The translations under genes and the position numbers were made by a program. The notes under the pieces were generated by a model, which saw only the letters and a program-made list of their open reading frames with translations, ran no database searches and was not told the DNA's origin. From Hexactinellida sp. DTS-2022 (Eukaryota > Porifera > Hexactinellida), in the NCBI GenBank assembly GCA_028753945.1, contig JAPNXP010000006.1, forward strand, positions 1,798,001 to 1,862,000: 64,000 nt of DNA. Direction: 5' to 3'. Of the stretch, positions 45,607 to 55,998 are shown in pieces (the first letter of the stretch is position 1; every line of letters begins with the position of its first letter).

Positions 45607-45907
45607 TACTGAAAGATTTCGGGGTATTGACGGTAACATATATTTACGTATATATACGTATATATATACCGTATGTAGGTGTGTGTAGTATTAGATTACA
45701 TACTATTTTGACGAAATGTCCCCTATGCGAGATTTCCATTTTTTGATTTGTCCATTATCCAAAAAGTCCATTATACCAATTGTCCGTTAGACGAATTGTC
45801 CATAGATGAAGTTCAGATTACAGTTTGCTAGATATCCCAAATTTTGAGTTGAGAAATTTTGAAGTTTACTATTAGTTGGGAATTAAGATAGGAATTTGGC
45901 TCCATAG

Positions 45908-46073
45908 GTTGCCGTAACCAGGAACTACTCTGAAAAGTCTATTAATTCAATTTTGGACTATGTATCTACAGCTAGTCAACAGGAACTTCTTGCAAATTTT
46001 TATCAGACCACTCTTGAAGCTCTCAAGAATGCAAAGAATGAAAGATTATGGTTCAAAACTAATCTAAAACTAG
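45908..46073 (+). CDS. COPS2: COP9 signalosome subunit 2, second coding exon
   Basis: 166 nt after the acceptor ccatag and before the donor GTATGT. Reading in phase 0 from exon 1 gives [48 protein letters not shown] and FKTNLKL, then the first base of a Gly codon. This matches the animal CSN2 segment that follows the first exon's LLTYIK almost residue for residue. Too short to be seen as a long ORF, it is recognised only by homology and splice sites. No third exon was found in the rest of the window, so intron 2 exceeds 17.9 kb. Confidence 0.93.
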
Positions 46074-47800
46074 GTATGTTTCTCGAATTACTTTTCGATA
46101 TATTTTAATCATAATTTACTATTATAGTATTTTTTTTGTGGCGGTCCATTATTACTTTTATTTTAATCATGACCTAACAGTTGTGTTTGAAATACTTAGA
46201 AACGAAAATATATATACTCGCATTCGCTTAATTGGTCAACTGTTTTGGCCACTGTTAGCTGAAATCTTGTTTTAACTCTTCCTTCGGCGTCAGATATCAC
46301 TCCCGCGCGAATATTATAATTACAGCACACCCTCGCTATTCCGATCCAAAGAATTCTGTTTAGATTATTGAAGTAATACATTTTCCATTTGCCTCTATAA
46401 AATGATCATCGATAAACCGAATCAAACTTGTCCAAATAATTCCATTGTAATATACAGTGATTTAAGTCCCCTCCCCCCAAAAATTTATACCTATATATTT
46501 TTGGATCTTCTGTTCTGATTACCCAGGTTCGGAATAGCGAGAGGGTACTGTATTTCAATTATTTCACCTAATTTTCATTGTAAAAAATACTACAGTAATG
46601 TGTTTATTACGAAAATGTTACAGGAATCAGTGGCGTTCTCATGGGGGGCATTCGGGACAAAAAGTCCCTGGTTTTCTATTCTGTCCCGGATTACAGCCTA
46701 GGTTGTCTGTTTAATTAATTCCTCGGGAAATGCCCCGGATTTCTACTAAAACTCCTCCCTCCCCGATTGGCGAGTTCCTGCAACAGCCCCTAATAGGAAT
46801 TAATTCTTGAATCTACATTATTATGATTTTTGTCAGCGATTCTATCTTTTCGAATTTAGTTTATTAGTCACAGTGGAAAACAGTGAATTATACAGCCATT
46901 TGTAAATAGGCTCCTAATCCTGGCGATCCAATTTTCACACGCCTAAATCACAAATTCATGTTACGGTATTGGGGAGGATTTCAAATTTTCGCGCTCCTAA
47001 ATTCAAATTTTCCAAAAATCATACTCCTAAGGAGCGTCTCGCTCCTGGAAAATTCCTTGGTGAGAAAACCAAGGAAAATTGTTTGCAACATTGTAAATCT
47101 ATTTCCTAATACTTTTTTGTATTCGATATATTGTAAAACCTCTAATACTAAATTTTCAAGCCCCACAATGTATTTAGAACCATGAGTACTGTGATAAGAA
47201 TGTGTAGTGTAATGCTCATTTTCAAAATAGAATTTTGAGGTTACGAAAGCTTTTGAATTGTATTAACCATAACTAAACTAATATCTAATAGTGTATGCTA
47301 ATCTGAAGAGGCAATTGCAGTTCTGTCTTACTAATGTTCTTACGGGGCTCATTATGTAATCAAGTTTATATTGATTTTGATTGAGTCATGAAGTTGACTG
47401 TAATATTGAGAGAGATTATCTAATGATCAGACACTATTTGATTTTCACAAATGTTCAAAATCTTTGGGTGATCCATACTAGTCACTTATTTCAATGACTC
47501 TAATTAGTCTAAATACTTATTGACTTGAATATATCATACATTTAGATTCCCCAAGCCTCTCCCTCTAATTATTTTTTCAACTTACCATGTCACCTCAGAA
47601 TTCATATACTGTAAACTCAATTTATCACTCCCATTATTTTATTTTTATTCTTCCATAAACTGATTGTGATAATTAATAATAGAGCAGCTTATGATATTTT
47701 AATTTAAATTTCTCAGTCAGCAAATTTAAGTAATATTATTTTGTGAGATTCGGAAGAATTTAGGCGCTAGCAATGTAGCACATTAGACAACTATGCTACC
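46074..47800. other. Start of COPS2 intron 2, repeats only
   Basis: Contains an inverted copy of the 27400 repeat (46200-46335) and the MITE 46323-46550. An unpaired hAT-like end CAGTGGCGTTCTC lies near 46628. Around 46990-47060 are phrases (tttccaaaaatca, ggagcgtctcgctcctgg) also present at 28305-28350, so a further dispersed repeat is shared. No exon seen. Confidence 0.5.
46323..46550. mobile_element. TA-flanked MITE
   Basis: Ends CAGCACACCCTCGCTATTCC and GGAATAGCGAGAGGGTACTG are inverted complements with one or two differences. TA outside both ends. Confidence 0.88.
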
Positions 47801-47807
47801 AAAAACA

Positions 47808-47992
47808 TTCTGATCGAATCGATCCGTACATTCTGGTCGAATTGATGTAGAACTTTGATCAAATTTTTATATTGAAAGATGCGTAGAACTTTGATCTTTT
47901 TAATGTAGAACTTTGATCGAATTGATATAGAACTTTGATCGAATGTGTAGAACTTTGATCGAATTCTTGTAGAACCTTGATCTCTTTGAAAA
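47808..47992. repeat. Outlying array of the GTAGAACTTTGATC motif
   Basis: At least six copies of GTAGAACTTTGATC or a close variant, all in one orientation, starting with CATTCTGATCGAAT like the ends of the element at 48677. Either part of a longer terminus or a separate solo end. Confidence 0.85.
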
Positions 47993-49195
47993 GAGTAATG
48001 CCAGGTTAGAATGGAGATGCCTTATGGCAAGGATGGCGTGTAACGTCACACTTACGTACGTCCGCGCGATCCTGAAGAATATTGTGAACTGATTTGTAAC
48101 AGATTCGGACAGAAAATATATTATATAGTGGAAGGTACACCTGTAGTAACGATTGATCATACTTCCGCACCTAAACTTTAAGTATAATAGATAACCTACC
48201 AAATTCTGTATAAATAATAAACTGGAAACAATATATTATAATAATACTTTCCTAAAAACGGATATCAAGATGAATCCTGAAACTAGAACAAGGATATTAC
48301 TTGTATTAATAGCCACGATAGGGCTAATTTAGGTTCATTTGTGCTCGGATTTAACGATATGCAATTGTTCTGACCAATCAATTTAAGAAATTTAGTACAA
48401 TGCAAGTGCAGTCCATTCTAATAAATTTATAGAGCATCGAAATTGCATTTTTGATTACTCGATTAAAGTATTCGATGATAATTTTACATGAATTCGATTA
48501 AAGTTCTACACATTTGATCTAAGTTCTACATCAATTCGATCAAAGTTCTACTCATTCGTTCAAAATTCTACATCAATTCGATCAAAGTTCTACATCAATT
48601 CGATCAAAATTATACATGCTCCTATTGAAGTTGACTTAGATCAAATTCGATCAAAGTTCTACATCAATGCGATCAGAAGAATCTGTACATTCTGATCGAA
48701 TTTATTGTAGAACTTTGATCGAATTTTCAGATGTCGAACTATGATCAACTGATCAAAAATGCCAATTTCGATCAAAGTTCTACTTGAACAACCCATGTAG
48801 AATTCTGATCGAATTCATGTAGAACTTTGATCAAATATTTAAAATTGAAAGATGCGTAGAACTTTGATCGAATTTGATCAAAGTTCTACTTCAATTGGAG
48901 CATGTAGAATTCTGATCGAATTCATGTAGAACTTTGATCGAATGTGAAGAACTTTAATCGAGTGATCAAAAATGCTTTTTCGTTGTTCTATAAATAATTA
49001 GAGCGAACTGCCCTTGCATAAGTGTACGACAAATTAGGTGGTTTGGTTGAGTTAGCCACCAAACATCTTTCTTAAGCCACCAAATTTTGCCTTTGGTGGC
49101 TTGACTAATCCACCATAAATTGTGGATTATTTGAATTTGTGTTAATTGTATTTTTTGTTGCATCATTTGTTATTAACATTAGTGTTGTTTTACGG

Positions 49196-49451
49196 CACGG
49201 GTGCCCAACTCAATTTTAACTGCGGGCCACAATGGTTTCCTCAAATATTTAGGTGGTCCATAAAGGCCAATTGATAAATTTCAGATATTTTAGGGAGAGA
49301 TAGTTAGGGGTATCCAAGCGGAAATGGAACAGAAAAGGTTAAGAAACACATCTAAAATCATTACAGACTACATAAAATGATCAAAAATATTAACCGGATT
49401 AAATTTACGCGGGCCGGGTCCGGCCTGTGGGCCGTATGTTGGGCACCCCTG
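49196..49451. mobile_element. hAT-type MITE, TTTTACGG target duplication
   Basis: Ends CACGGGTGCCCAACTC and GTTGGGCACCCCTG, flanked by exact TTTTACGG (49188-49195 and 49452-49459). Same family as 55545-55783 in opposite internal orientation (shared phrases gcgggcc, cctaaat). Inserted downstream of the RING transposase gene. Confidence 0.93.
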
Positions 49452-49864
49452 TTTTACGGCATCAGAACTTTGTTAATTAAAATCCGAGGTTGCCATTGGG
49501 TTCAAAGATATAAAGTGAAAAATCCCATTTTCACTTTCACTTTAATTTAAAGTGAATTACGTAATTTTCAATTTCACTTAAACATTCCTGGGCAGCTATG
49601 AGTTAATAGAAGCTGCACTAAATGTTAGATTATGTACAAAGTCAATAATAGTTTGTCCTTTGATAGCGATAGCAAAGTTCACAAAATGCAACTTATTATT
49701 TTAAAGTAAATCACTCTAATAACATATGATAAATATAAATATACGGTGAAATTCCTTAGCTATATTTAGCTAATATAGCATCACTAAACTATACTAAACA
49801 CTAAACTATACTAATAAATCTAATTTTGGCATAAAACTGAGATGTCAAATGTTGGGTTGACTTG

Positions 49865-51472
49865 CTATTGGAAAATCTGTATCTTGTTCGTTATAATAGC
49901 ACGACAGAAGGGGCATATATTACCGGGATTAAAATTCGATACACAATTTCCACATACTTGTGCATGTCCACACGGTATGAAAGCAAAGGTTGAATCTCTA
50001 GTGATCAAACAAATAGCACAAGGATTTATCACCAAAAGTTCTTGATCGCTTGTACCTTCAGAATCTTCATCATTACTTTCGTCCAATTCTGTAGATTCAG
50101 AGTAATTATGAAATTGAGGATTACCAATAGTATTTGAAATTTCTTTAATATATTCTAGTGCTGTGCATTCTTTTCTTTCAAGTTTTTCTTTACATTCAAT
50201 TCTCTTTTTCTCATTATTTATATCCTTTGTGTTCCGCTCGCCAATATCTAAACCATTCTTTAATCTCTGATATTCAAGATCATATTTTTTCAGCGTCTTT
50301 TCGAGAGATTCCATGAAAGCCCATATATTAGGCTTCTTCACACGGATGAGAGATTTCAGACCCCGATGATATACTTCAGAACAGTTATTTGTTTTCTGTA
50401 TAGAATGGTATATTGATAAATCATTTCTTTTGATCCATTCTCTCTTTATGTAACTTTTAAGCTTTTGAAGGTTAATAATTTCATTGTCATTCAGATTTAT
50501 TGGTGTAACATCAGATAGCAATCTGTAGACTGATGCAATTTCTTCTCCAGGTAACATGGGAAGTACCATAATAGACCTTATCCATCCATTAAACTCAGAT
50601 TTTTTTGCATAAGTGGAAGAAAGATGTAATTTTGTTAACTTTTTCCAAATAGCCTTTGAATAATGAAAAAGACATCCAGATAATTCTATTGAATTGAAAG
50701 CTGTACGAAATGAATTTCTTGATGCTTTTTCATAGTCACCCACTGCTAATTTTGGTTTGAAATCAGGCATCAATTCTATTTCCTTTTGCAGAACAGCATC
50801 ATAGAGAGATTCAGATTTTTTTGACATTAATATATGTATGGCTGGCATAGCATGATGACCTTCTTGTAGGAAAATAGTGAACAACTGGTAGAATAATTTC
50901 GGGACGACATAAAATGTTGCGTCAAAATTTATAGCATCAATATTTTTGAGAGAATCAAGCATTAGATCTGACCAGAATAGAGCAGCGAAACCTTCTAATG
51001 AAATTACCATTGATCGAAAAAAGCGTGAAAAACGTGTTTGTTTGATCATTACTTCAAATTGTTCAGGCGTTTTAGGATTGCCTGGTAATTCAAGTCTTCT
51101 TCTTTTCACCATCGTATTGCGGACGCTTCGATAACTCAATAATGCACCTGCCTGATCTGTAGAAGTCACTTCATCAAAAATTTGCCTAAGATTATCTGTT
51201 GACGATTCTGCAGCACGTTTGATTTTATTATTGAGAATAATTACACTGGATTTATAAGAGGCTTCTGTGTGATTATGAAATTGTTTTGAGTAAAAAAGAT
51301 TGCATATGAGATCAATTCGCCCTGTACCAAGACAATTTATTCCATTACTCCTCCAAAGAGTACACCTCAAATGAATGGATGTTGAGGTCGATGAGGATTT
51401 AATATATCGAAAACTTTGACATTCATAGTTAACAGAACCAATCTTTTTACCTTCAATAATTATAAATTCCAT
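49865..51472 (-). CDS. FLYWCH-MULE transposase with C-terminal RING finger
   Basis: 535 codons, open throughout. Residues about 20-68 resemble a FLYWCH zinc finger (C37, C47, HNH at 66-68). The MULE core follows: D184 in INFDATFYVVP, D246 in AVGDYEKAS, then GCLFHYSKAIWKKL, and E366 in NNCSEVYHRG, which completes the DDE set. A lysine/glutamate-rich helical stretch (about 385-440) and an acidic Asp/Glu/Ser stretch (about 455-475) lead to a C3HC4 RING: C485, C488, C501, H503, C507, C510, C520, C523. The spacing and the FIPCGHAQVCGNC text are close to IAP-type RINGs, which recruit ubiquitin E2 enzymes. The first two modules are usual in animal MULEs; the RING fusion is uncommon to my knowledge. 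The intact frame suggests recent activity or selection. Confidence 0.9.
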   Translation of the reverse strand: MEFIIIEGKKIGSVNYECQSFRYIKSSSTSTSIHLRCTLWRSNGINCLGTGRIDLICNLFYSKQFHNHTEASYKSSVIILNNKIKRAAESSTDNLRQIFDEVTSTDQAGALLSYRSVRNTMVKRRRLELPGNPKTPEQFEVMIKQTRFSRFFRSMVISLEGFAALFWSDLMLDSLKNIDAINFDATFYVVPKLFYQLFTIFLQEGHHAMPAIHILMSKKSESLYDAVLQKEIELMPDFKPKLAVGDYEKASRNSFRTAFNSIELSGCLFHYSKAIWKKLTKLHLSSTYAKKSEFNGWIRSIMVLPMLPGEEIASVYRLLSDVTPINLNDNEIINLQKLKSYIKREWIKRNDLSIYHSIQKTNNCSEVYHRGLKSLIRVKKPNIWAFMESLEKTLKKYDLEYQRLKNGLDIGERNTKDINNEKKRIECKEKLERKECTALEYIKEISNTIGNPQFHNYSESTELDESNDEDSEGTSDQELLVINPCAICLITRDSTFAFIPCGHAQVCGNCVSNFNPGNICPFCRAIITNKIQIFQ

Positions 51473-52173
51473 CGATAGAAACTAATATAATGTGTATGTT
51501 TTGATAAAGAAAAGTAGTTGAGAAAAATACAAACTACTGATTGAAACAAATATATAAGGGAGCATCTATGCATATACGATGTTGTTTGAAAATGAACACA
51601 CACGTTGAATCCCAAAATAAATTTGCGATCGTAATAACAACAATGGTGTCTAAAAACAAGATCATTTTGGATCAAAGTTCTACATGAATTCGATCAGAAT
51701 TCTACATGCTCCAATTGAAGTAGAACTTTGATCAAATTCGATCAAAGTTCTACGCATCTTTCAATTTTAAATATTTGATCAAAGTTCTACATGAATTCGA
51801 TCAGAATTCTACATGCTCCAATTGAAGTAGAACTTTGATCAAATTCGATCAAAGTTCCACGCATCTTTCAATTTTAAATATTTGATCAAAGTTCTACATG
51901 AATTCGATCAGAATTCTACATGGGTTGTTCAAGTAGAACTTTGATCGAAATTGGCATTTTTGATCAGTTGATCATAGTTCGACATCTGAAAATTCGATCA
52001 AAGTTATACAATAAATTCGATCAGAATGTACAGATTCGATCAGAATTCTACATTGTTTTGTTCAAGTAGAACTTTGATCGAAATTGGCATTTTTCATCTA
52101 CTTGATCAATGTTCGATATCAGAAAATTCGATCAAAGTTCTACAATGAATTCGATCAGAATGTACAGATTCTT

Positions 52174-52904
52174 CCTAAGAGTAATAACAACTTCGATAGT
52201 TACACTCAGCATCCATCGACCCTGTATGATGCCATTCGGTTTGCACTTTGCAGCTATCAATAACTTATATGTCAAATATCCTTCATTTGTGGCTGTCTGC
52301 TACCAAAATATCTATTTCCTCTAAACTGTCCTTCATAGGCTCCGATATTGTAGGAATTAAATATTTCCTGGGGAGGGACAACTTTGGGGCCAACCTTTTC
52401 GACCTTGGCCTTCCGAGGTCGAAGGTCGATCAGAAAGTTCAATTCGTTCCAAGATCGAGATTACTGTGTGCTGCGTCCGCTCCCGAATGCACATCAGCAT
52501 AATAGTGACTGGAGCATTCGGAGGCATGAAGCTACTAATGAATTAAACAAATAAAGTACATTAGATTTATACCTTATGGCATGAGTAATCCTTCACTCCA
52601 CAGGATGCTAGCACATCAACGACTTGGGGTGTCCTGAGTCCCCAGAGCCCGCCATGGATAGGTACATTCGCGCGTATGGTTGTATTTATAATCTTATATA
52701 CAAACAGGGGTTTATCCAGGAGCGCGGCATACGCCTAGAGGCGTATAAATTGGGATATGTTTGCGTTTAGGAGCGCGAAAATTGGCGAAAGTCCCCATAG
52801 AGTAATACAAAACTAACCTTTTAGGCGTACATAATTCATACTTTAATGACCTTAAGGACAGTTAGGAGTGTTCAATTCTACTCCTGTATAATACCCTGTA
52901 TACA
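52174..52904. other. No gene seen
   Basis: Outside the right end of the MULE. Contains a palindromic ccttccgaggtcgaagg region near 52410 and repeated aggcgta/gagcgcg phrases (52718-52780) of unknown origin. Confidence 0.35.
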
Positions 52905-53057
52905 AACTTAGTTTTCAAATTGAAAATGGAAGCTATAATATGTCACTTTGTGAGATCAAGTAGCTTCTATTATAAATTCCATAACAACGACAGATTATGT
53001 TGACATATTTCTTTTGCACGAATATAATTGCACAATTTATATACTGTGCGTATTTAA
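52905..53057 (-). repeat. Inverted fragment of the 1.2-kb satellite unit
   Basis: The complement of cataatctgtcgttgttatg and of neighbouring blocks of the satellite (compare 16400-16470) is found here, so pieces of the unit are dispersed outside the array. Confidence 0.75.
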
Positions 53058-53490
53058 TTTTAACTAGCGCACTTCGCTTGCTAGGTCGCTTCTCGACAGA
53101 CACAACCACATACCAACCGCGAAGCGGTTGGTGTGTAGTTATATACTTCTAACATTGATTATAAAGAGTAAATAGGCCTTAAATAATTAAATTTAACAAT
53201 GTGAAATTTTATGATTACGTCATCATGCGATTATGAGTTAGCATATTGGCAATCTGCTGTGACCAAAGTTTCCGCATCATTAATGTACATGTTCTATAAA
53301 ATCTTCAGATTTTAAATATCTTAGAGGGGGGAATTATGTGCGATTAAGTGAATTTTATGGGTTCTCGAAATTTGACAATGACGTCATAACTTGTCGAGTT
53401 GTGAAAAATTTTGGGTGGAAACCTCAACTTCTTGGCGGGTGCCAAAAGTTACCCCTATATGCCAAAATCACAATTGGAAACCATCCACTT
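53058..53490. repeat. Single arm of the 7132-8182 foldback family
   Basis: Shares accaaccgcgaagcggttgg, taacattgattataaa and gacaatgacgtcataacttg with the right arm of the complete element. Only one arm is present and the outer end is lost. Confidence 0.85.
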
Positions 53491-54140
53491 TCTCCATTTA
53501 ACTCGTAACATACAAACAAATATATACGTACGTATTTACACCCAGCCTTGTGTTTTAATAGTATAAATAAATTTAGTTTATACTTCGCATATAATGCGCT
53601 TTACTTTTGTTTTAGGGATACTAAATGTGCTGAATTTTGTAGCACAATCTATTTTATATTCTTATTAATAATTAATAAGCAAGGATAATTGAAATACTTC
53701 ACACAGATTACTCTCGCTAATACGAACACCAGGGGAAGGTCGAAACTTGTTCGTTTTATTTGCAGTTCACTTGCATGTATTTAGAGGCCAGAGGACTGGT
53801 TTCAATTGGGCTTCGTTGAAACTCAGTGTTATGCAAGAAATTTTCAATGGTTCCGCATAATATTTGTTAGCTCATTGTAAAATTGTTTTCTATACAAAGT
53901 ACACCAGAACTAACAATGGTCTTCTGTATTATTAATATCGATTATTGTGTGTTTGTTTGTGTTTGTTTATGGGTTCCCCCAGTTACTCCCAAGTGGACCC
54001 CTCCAGCACCCACCAATTTTTCTACTTGGGGTTCCGGGCTCCCCAAAACCCCAACATCGGCGCCTATGCTGTCCTTTATGCCCACTGTGCTAGTTAACGA
54101 TCTTTTAATTAATATAATACTCTTTGCTTAGCTGAACATA
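53491..54140. other. No gene seen
   Basis: AT-rich. A stretch attattgtgtgtttgtttgtg (53941 onward) parallels the possible Helitron start at 33566. A ggcgcctatgctg phrase (54060) resembles the right end of the 21876 MITE. No coding. Confidence 0.35.
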
Positions 54141-54325
54141 CAGTCAACTCCGCTTAATAGAGCCACCGGTTAATCGATTTCTCCGCTTAATCGGGTCAAA
54201 ATTTCACAGGATTTATAGGACAGAATTACAGTTTGGCTTACAATATTTTCGGTTAATCGGTTTCTCCGCTTAATCGGGTCAAAACAACCTGGTCCCGAGG
54301 TGGCTCTATTAAGCGGAGTCGACTG
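54141..54325. mobile_element. Tigger/pogo-like MITE
   Basis: Ends CAGTCAACTCCGCTTAATAG and complement CTATTAAGCGGAGTCGACTG with one difference, TA outside both. The interior repeats ggttaatcg and tccgcttaatcgggtcaaa. A related left end (AGTCAACTCCCGTTATAACG) follows at 54375. Confidence 0.9.
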
Positions 54326-54929
54326 TATTGCGTAAGTGACTCCTCCATTGTTTATATATCCAATTATGTAATTCAGTCAACTCCCGTTATAACGAAGTGC
54401 TCGGGACCTTGGTTTCATTTCGTTATAACCGGAGTTTGTTATAAGCGGCTCACTTAAAATATTTTTGAGCACTTAAACTAAATACATCCAATTAAATACA
54501 AAAATTGAAATAAAAAATATAACCTCATTAGTACGAACACGGATAATGCGACTTTACGGTTACTATGAACACAATTTTTGGACGCTTCAAAGGATCTTCA
54601 ATTCGAATAACACCGGTTGATACCAATTTGTTATCGTGACACAGTGGGAAATCACGTGAATTAGAGTCAATTCGTAAAATGTAGCTTCAAGAGTAGAAGT
54701 GACTTTGACGGTAGATGCGCGTGCAGAAAAGCGCGTTGGATATGAACAGAACTTTGTAGTTGTAACTGTGAGAAGCAATATTTTTAGTGACATGGTAAGA
54801 ACCATAATTTTTGTGTACCATTACAGTATTTACACAATACTCACTTTATTACATTTAGTAGTTGATCATTAAGCACTAAATGTAATATATCTTTTCAAGT
54901 GATATTTATTCCAATCTGGAAATAAATAT

Positions 54930-55200
54930 TCGTAATTAGCATGGAATTTCCGTTAATTAGAGGGGTCACATGACCATATTCAGATTAAAAAGTTTCCTTG
55001 ACAACGGTGGATGTTGAACATTCCATTCTCAGAAATTATAGCAACCCTACCAAGTGACACATCTTTCGACAGCGCACACTGTTCTGATCACAACTATGCA
55101 TATAATAATCTTATACGAAGTCATTTGACATGAGTTCGTGAGTGCGGACTTTTGTCCGAATAATATTAAAGTGGTCATTTTGAAAATGCCTGATGGAGGT
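54930..55200. repeat. Dispersed repeat family, copy 2 of 3
   Basis: Shares aggggtcacatgaccatatt, ccttgacaacg, cattccattctcag and cggacttttgtccga with 59455-59760 and partly with 18930-19170. Confidence 0.78.
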
Positions 55201-55329
55201 CATAATGTATCCGGCGGAAGTGGATCCTACCAATAATCGAGTGCCCAAGCAATGGTCTATATGTGGAAAAATTTGGTGCTTTCGTCCGGGATGTCCACAT
55301 CCTTCCAAAATATGGGCTTAAGCTGCCCT

Positions 55330-55998
55330 ACTAATTTCCCATGTATTTGAGATGTATTTAAATACTTTTTATATTTTTGTGAAAGTATTTGTATTGTAGT
55401 TAAATACTTTTGAAATGTATTTGTATTTTGTTCAAATACATTCAAATACTTTATATTCAACAACACTAGGCAGTCGGCATAGTATTAGGGAATAATATTG
55501 AACTTGTATTAGTTACTAGTAGTGGTCTATTCTACTGTGTAGGTCAGGGGTGCCCAACCTACGGCCCGCGTAAAATTTATTTCGGTTAATATTTTGATCA
55601 TTTTATGTAGTCTGTCATGATTTTTGATGTTTTCTTAACCATTTCTGTTCCAATTTCGTTTGGATACCCCAACTGATCTCTCCCTAAATATATCTGAAAT
55701 TTAGCAATTGGCCTTTTTGGACCACCTAAATAATTGAGGAAACCAATGTGGCCCGAAATTAAAAATCGATTTGGGCACGCCTGGTGTAGGTCAACTACAT
55801 ATAGCTATCCTTATTTAATTTTTTACTGCATTTAGAACTTGATTGTTTGTAGTAGTATTTGTAGAGTATTTAAATACTTTCGGAAAGTATTTGTAAGTAT
55901 TTAAATACTTTTGTAATTATTTCCAAAGTAATTGTATTGTATTTAAATACATTTTGAAAAGTATTTGTAATGTATTTTAATACATTTGAATGTATTTG
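55330..55998. repeat. Low-complexity TTTAAATAC repeats around a hAT MITE
   Basis: Stretches 55340-55455 and 55845-55990 are built from gtatttaaatac/tttgtatt phrases. The right border TTTGACCCCACGCCTG (55994-56009) resembles the terminus of the 1297 MITE (CAGGCATGGGGTCAA in complement), so this is probably another element of that hAT-like type, inserted at the end of the neighbouring transposase gene. The left end was not found. Confidence 0.6.
55545..55783. mobile_element. hAT-type MITE, GTGTAGGT target duplication
   Basis: Ends CAGGGGTGCCCAACCTACGG and TTGGGCACGCCTG, flanked by exact GTGTAGGT (55537-55544 and 55784-55791). Same family as 49196-49451. Confidence 0.93.

Larger units (their letters stand above)
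30360..45907 (+). other. COPS2 intron 1, 15.5 kb
   Basis: Bounded by the donor after 30359 and the acceptor ccatag before 45908. Joining the exons gives [15 protein letters not shown], continuous with the family. The intron contains the RNase T2 gene on the same strand, a MULE with target duplication, a Ty3-like integrase remnant, a P-element relic, a CR1/L2-like remnant and several MITEs. Confidence 0.85.
48440..52173 (-). mobile_element. MULE-type transposon with arrayed 14-bp motifs and RING transposase
   Basis: The right end (to 52173) and the left block from 48677 are inverted copies starting AAGAATCTGTACATTCTGAT. Both inverted ends are several hundred bases long and consist largely of GATCAAAGTTCTAC and its complement, many copies in alternating orientation with GAATTCGATCAGAATTCTAC-type spacers. 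The left side has additional motif DNA (48440-48676) that is itself a foldback. The single gene inside is the 535-codon transposase on the minus strand. No target duplication could be matched at 48676/52174, so the exact left end is uncertain. Confidence 0.82.

Noticed and set aside
48440..52173. CRISPR-like appearance of the GATCAAAGTTCTAC arrays
   Set aside because: Units occur in both orientations, spacers are not of equal length and are themselves repeated, and the arrays form the inverted ends of a eukaryotic transposon.
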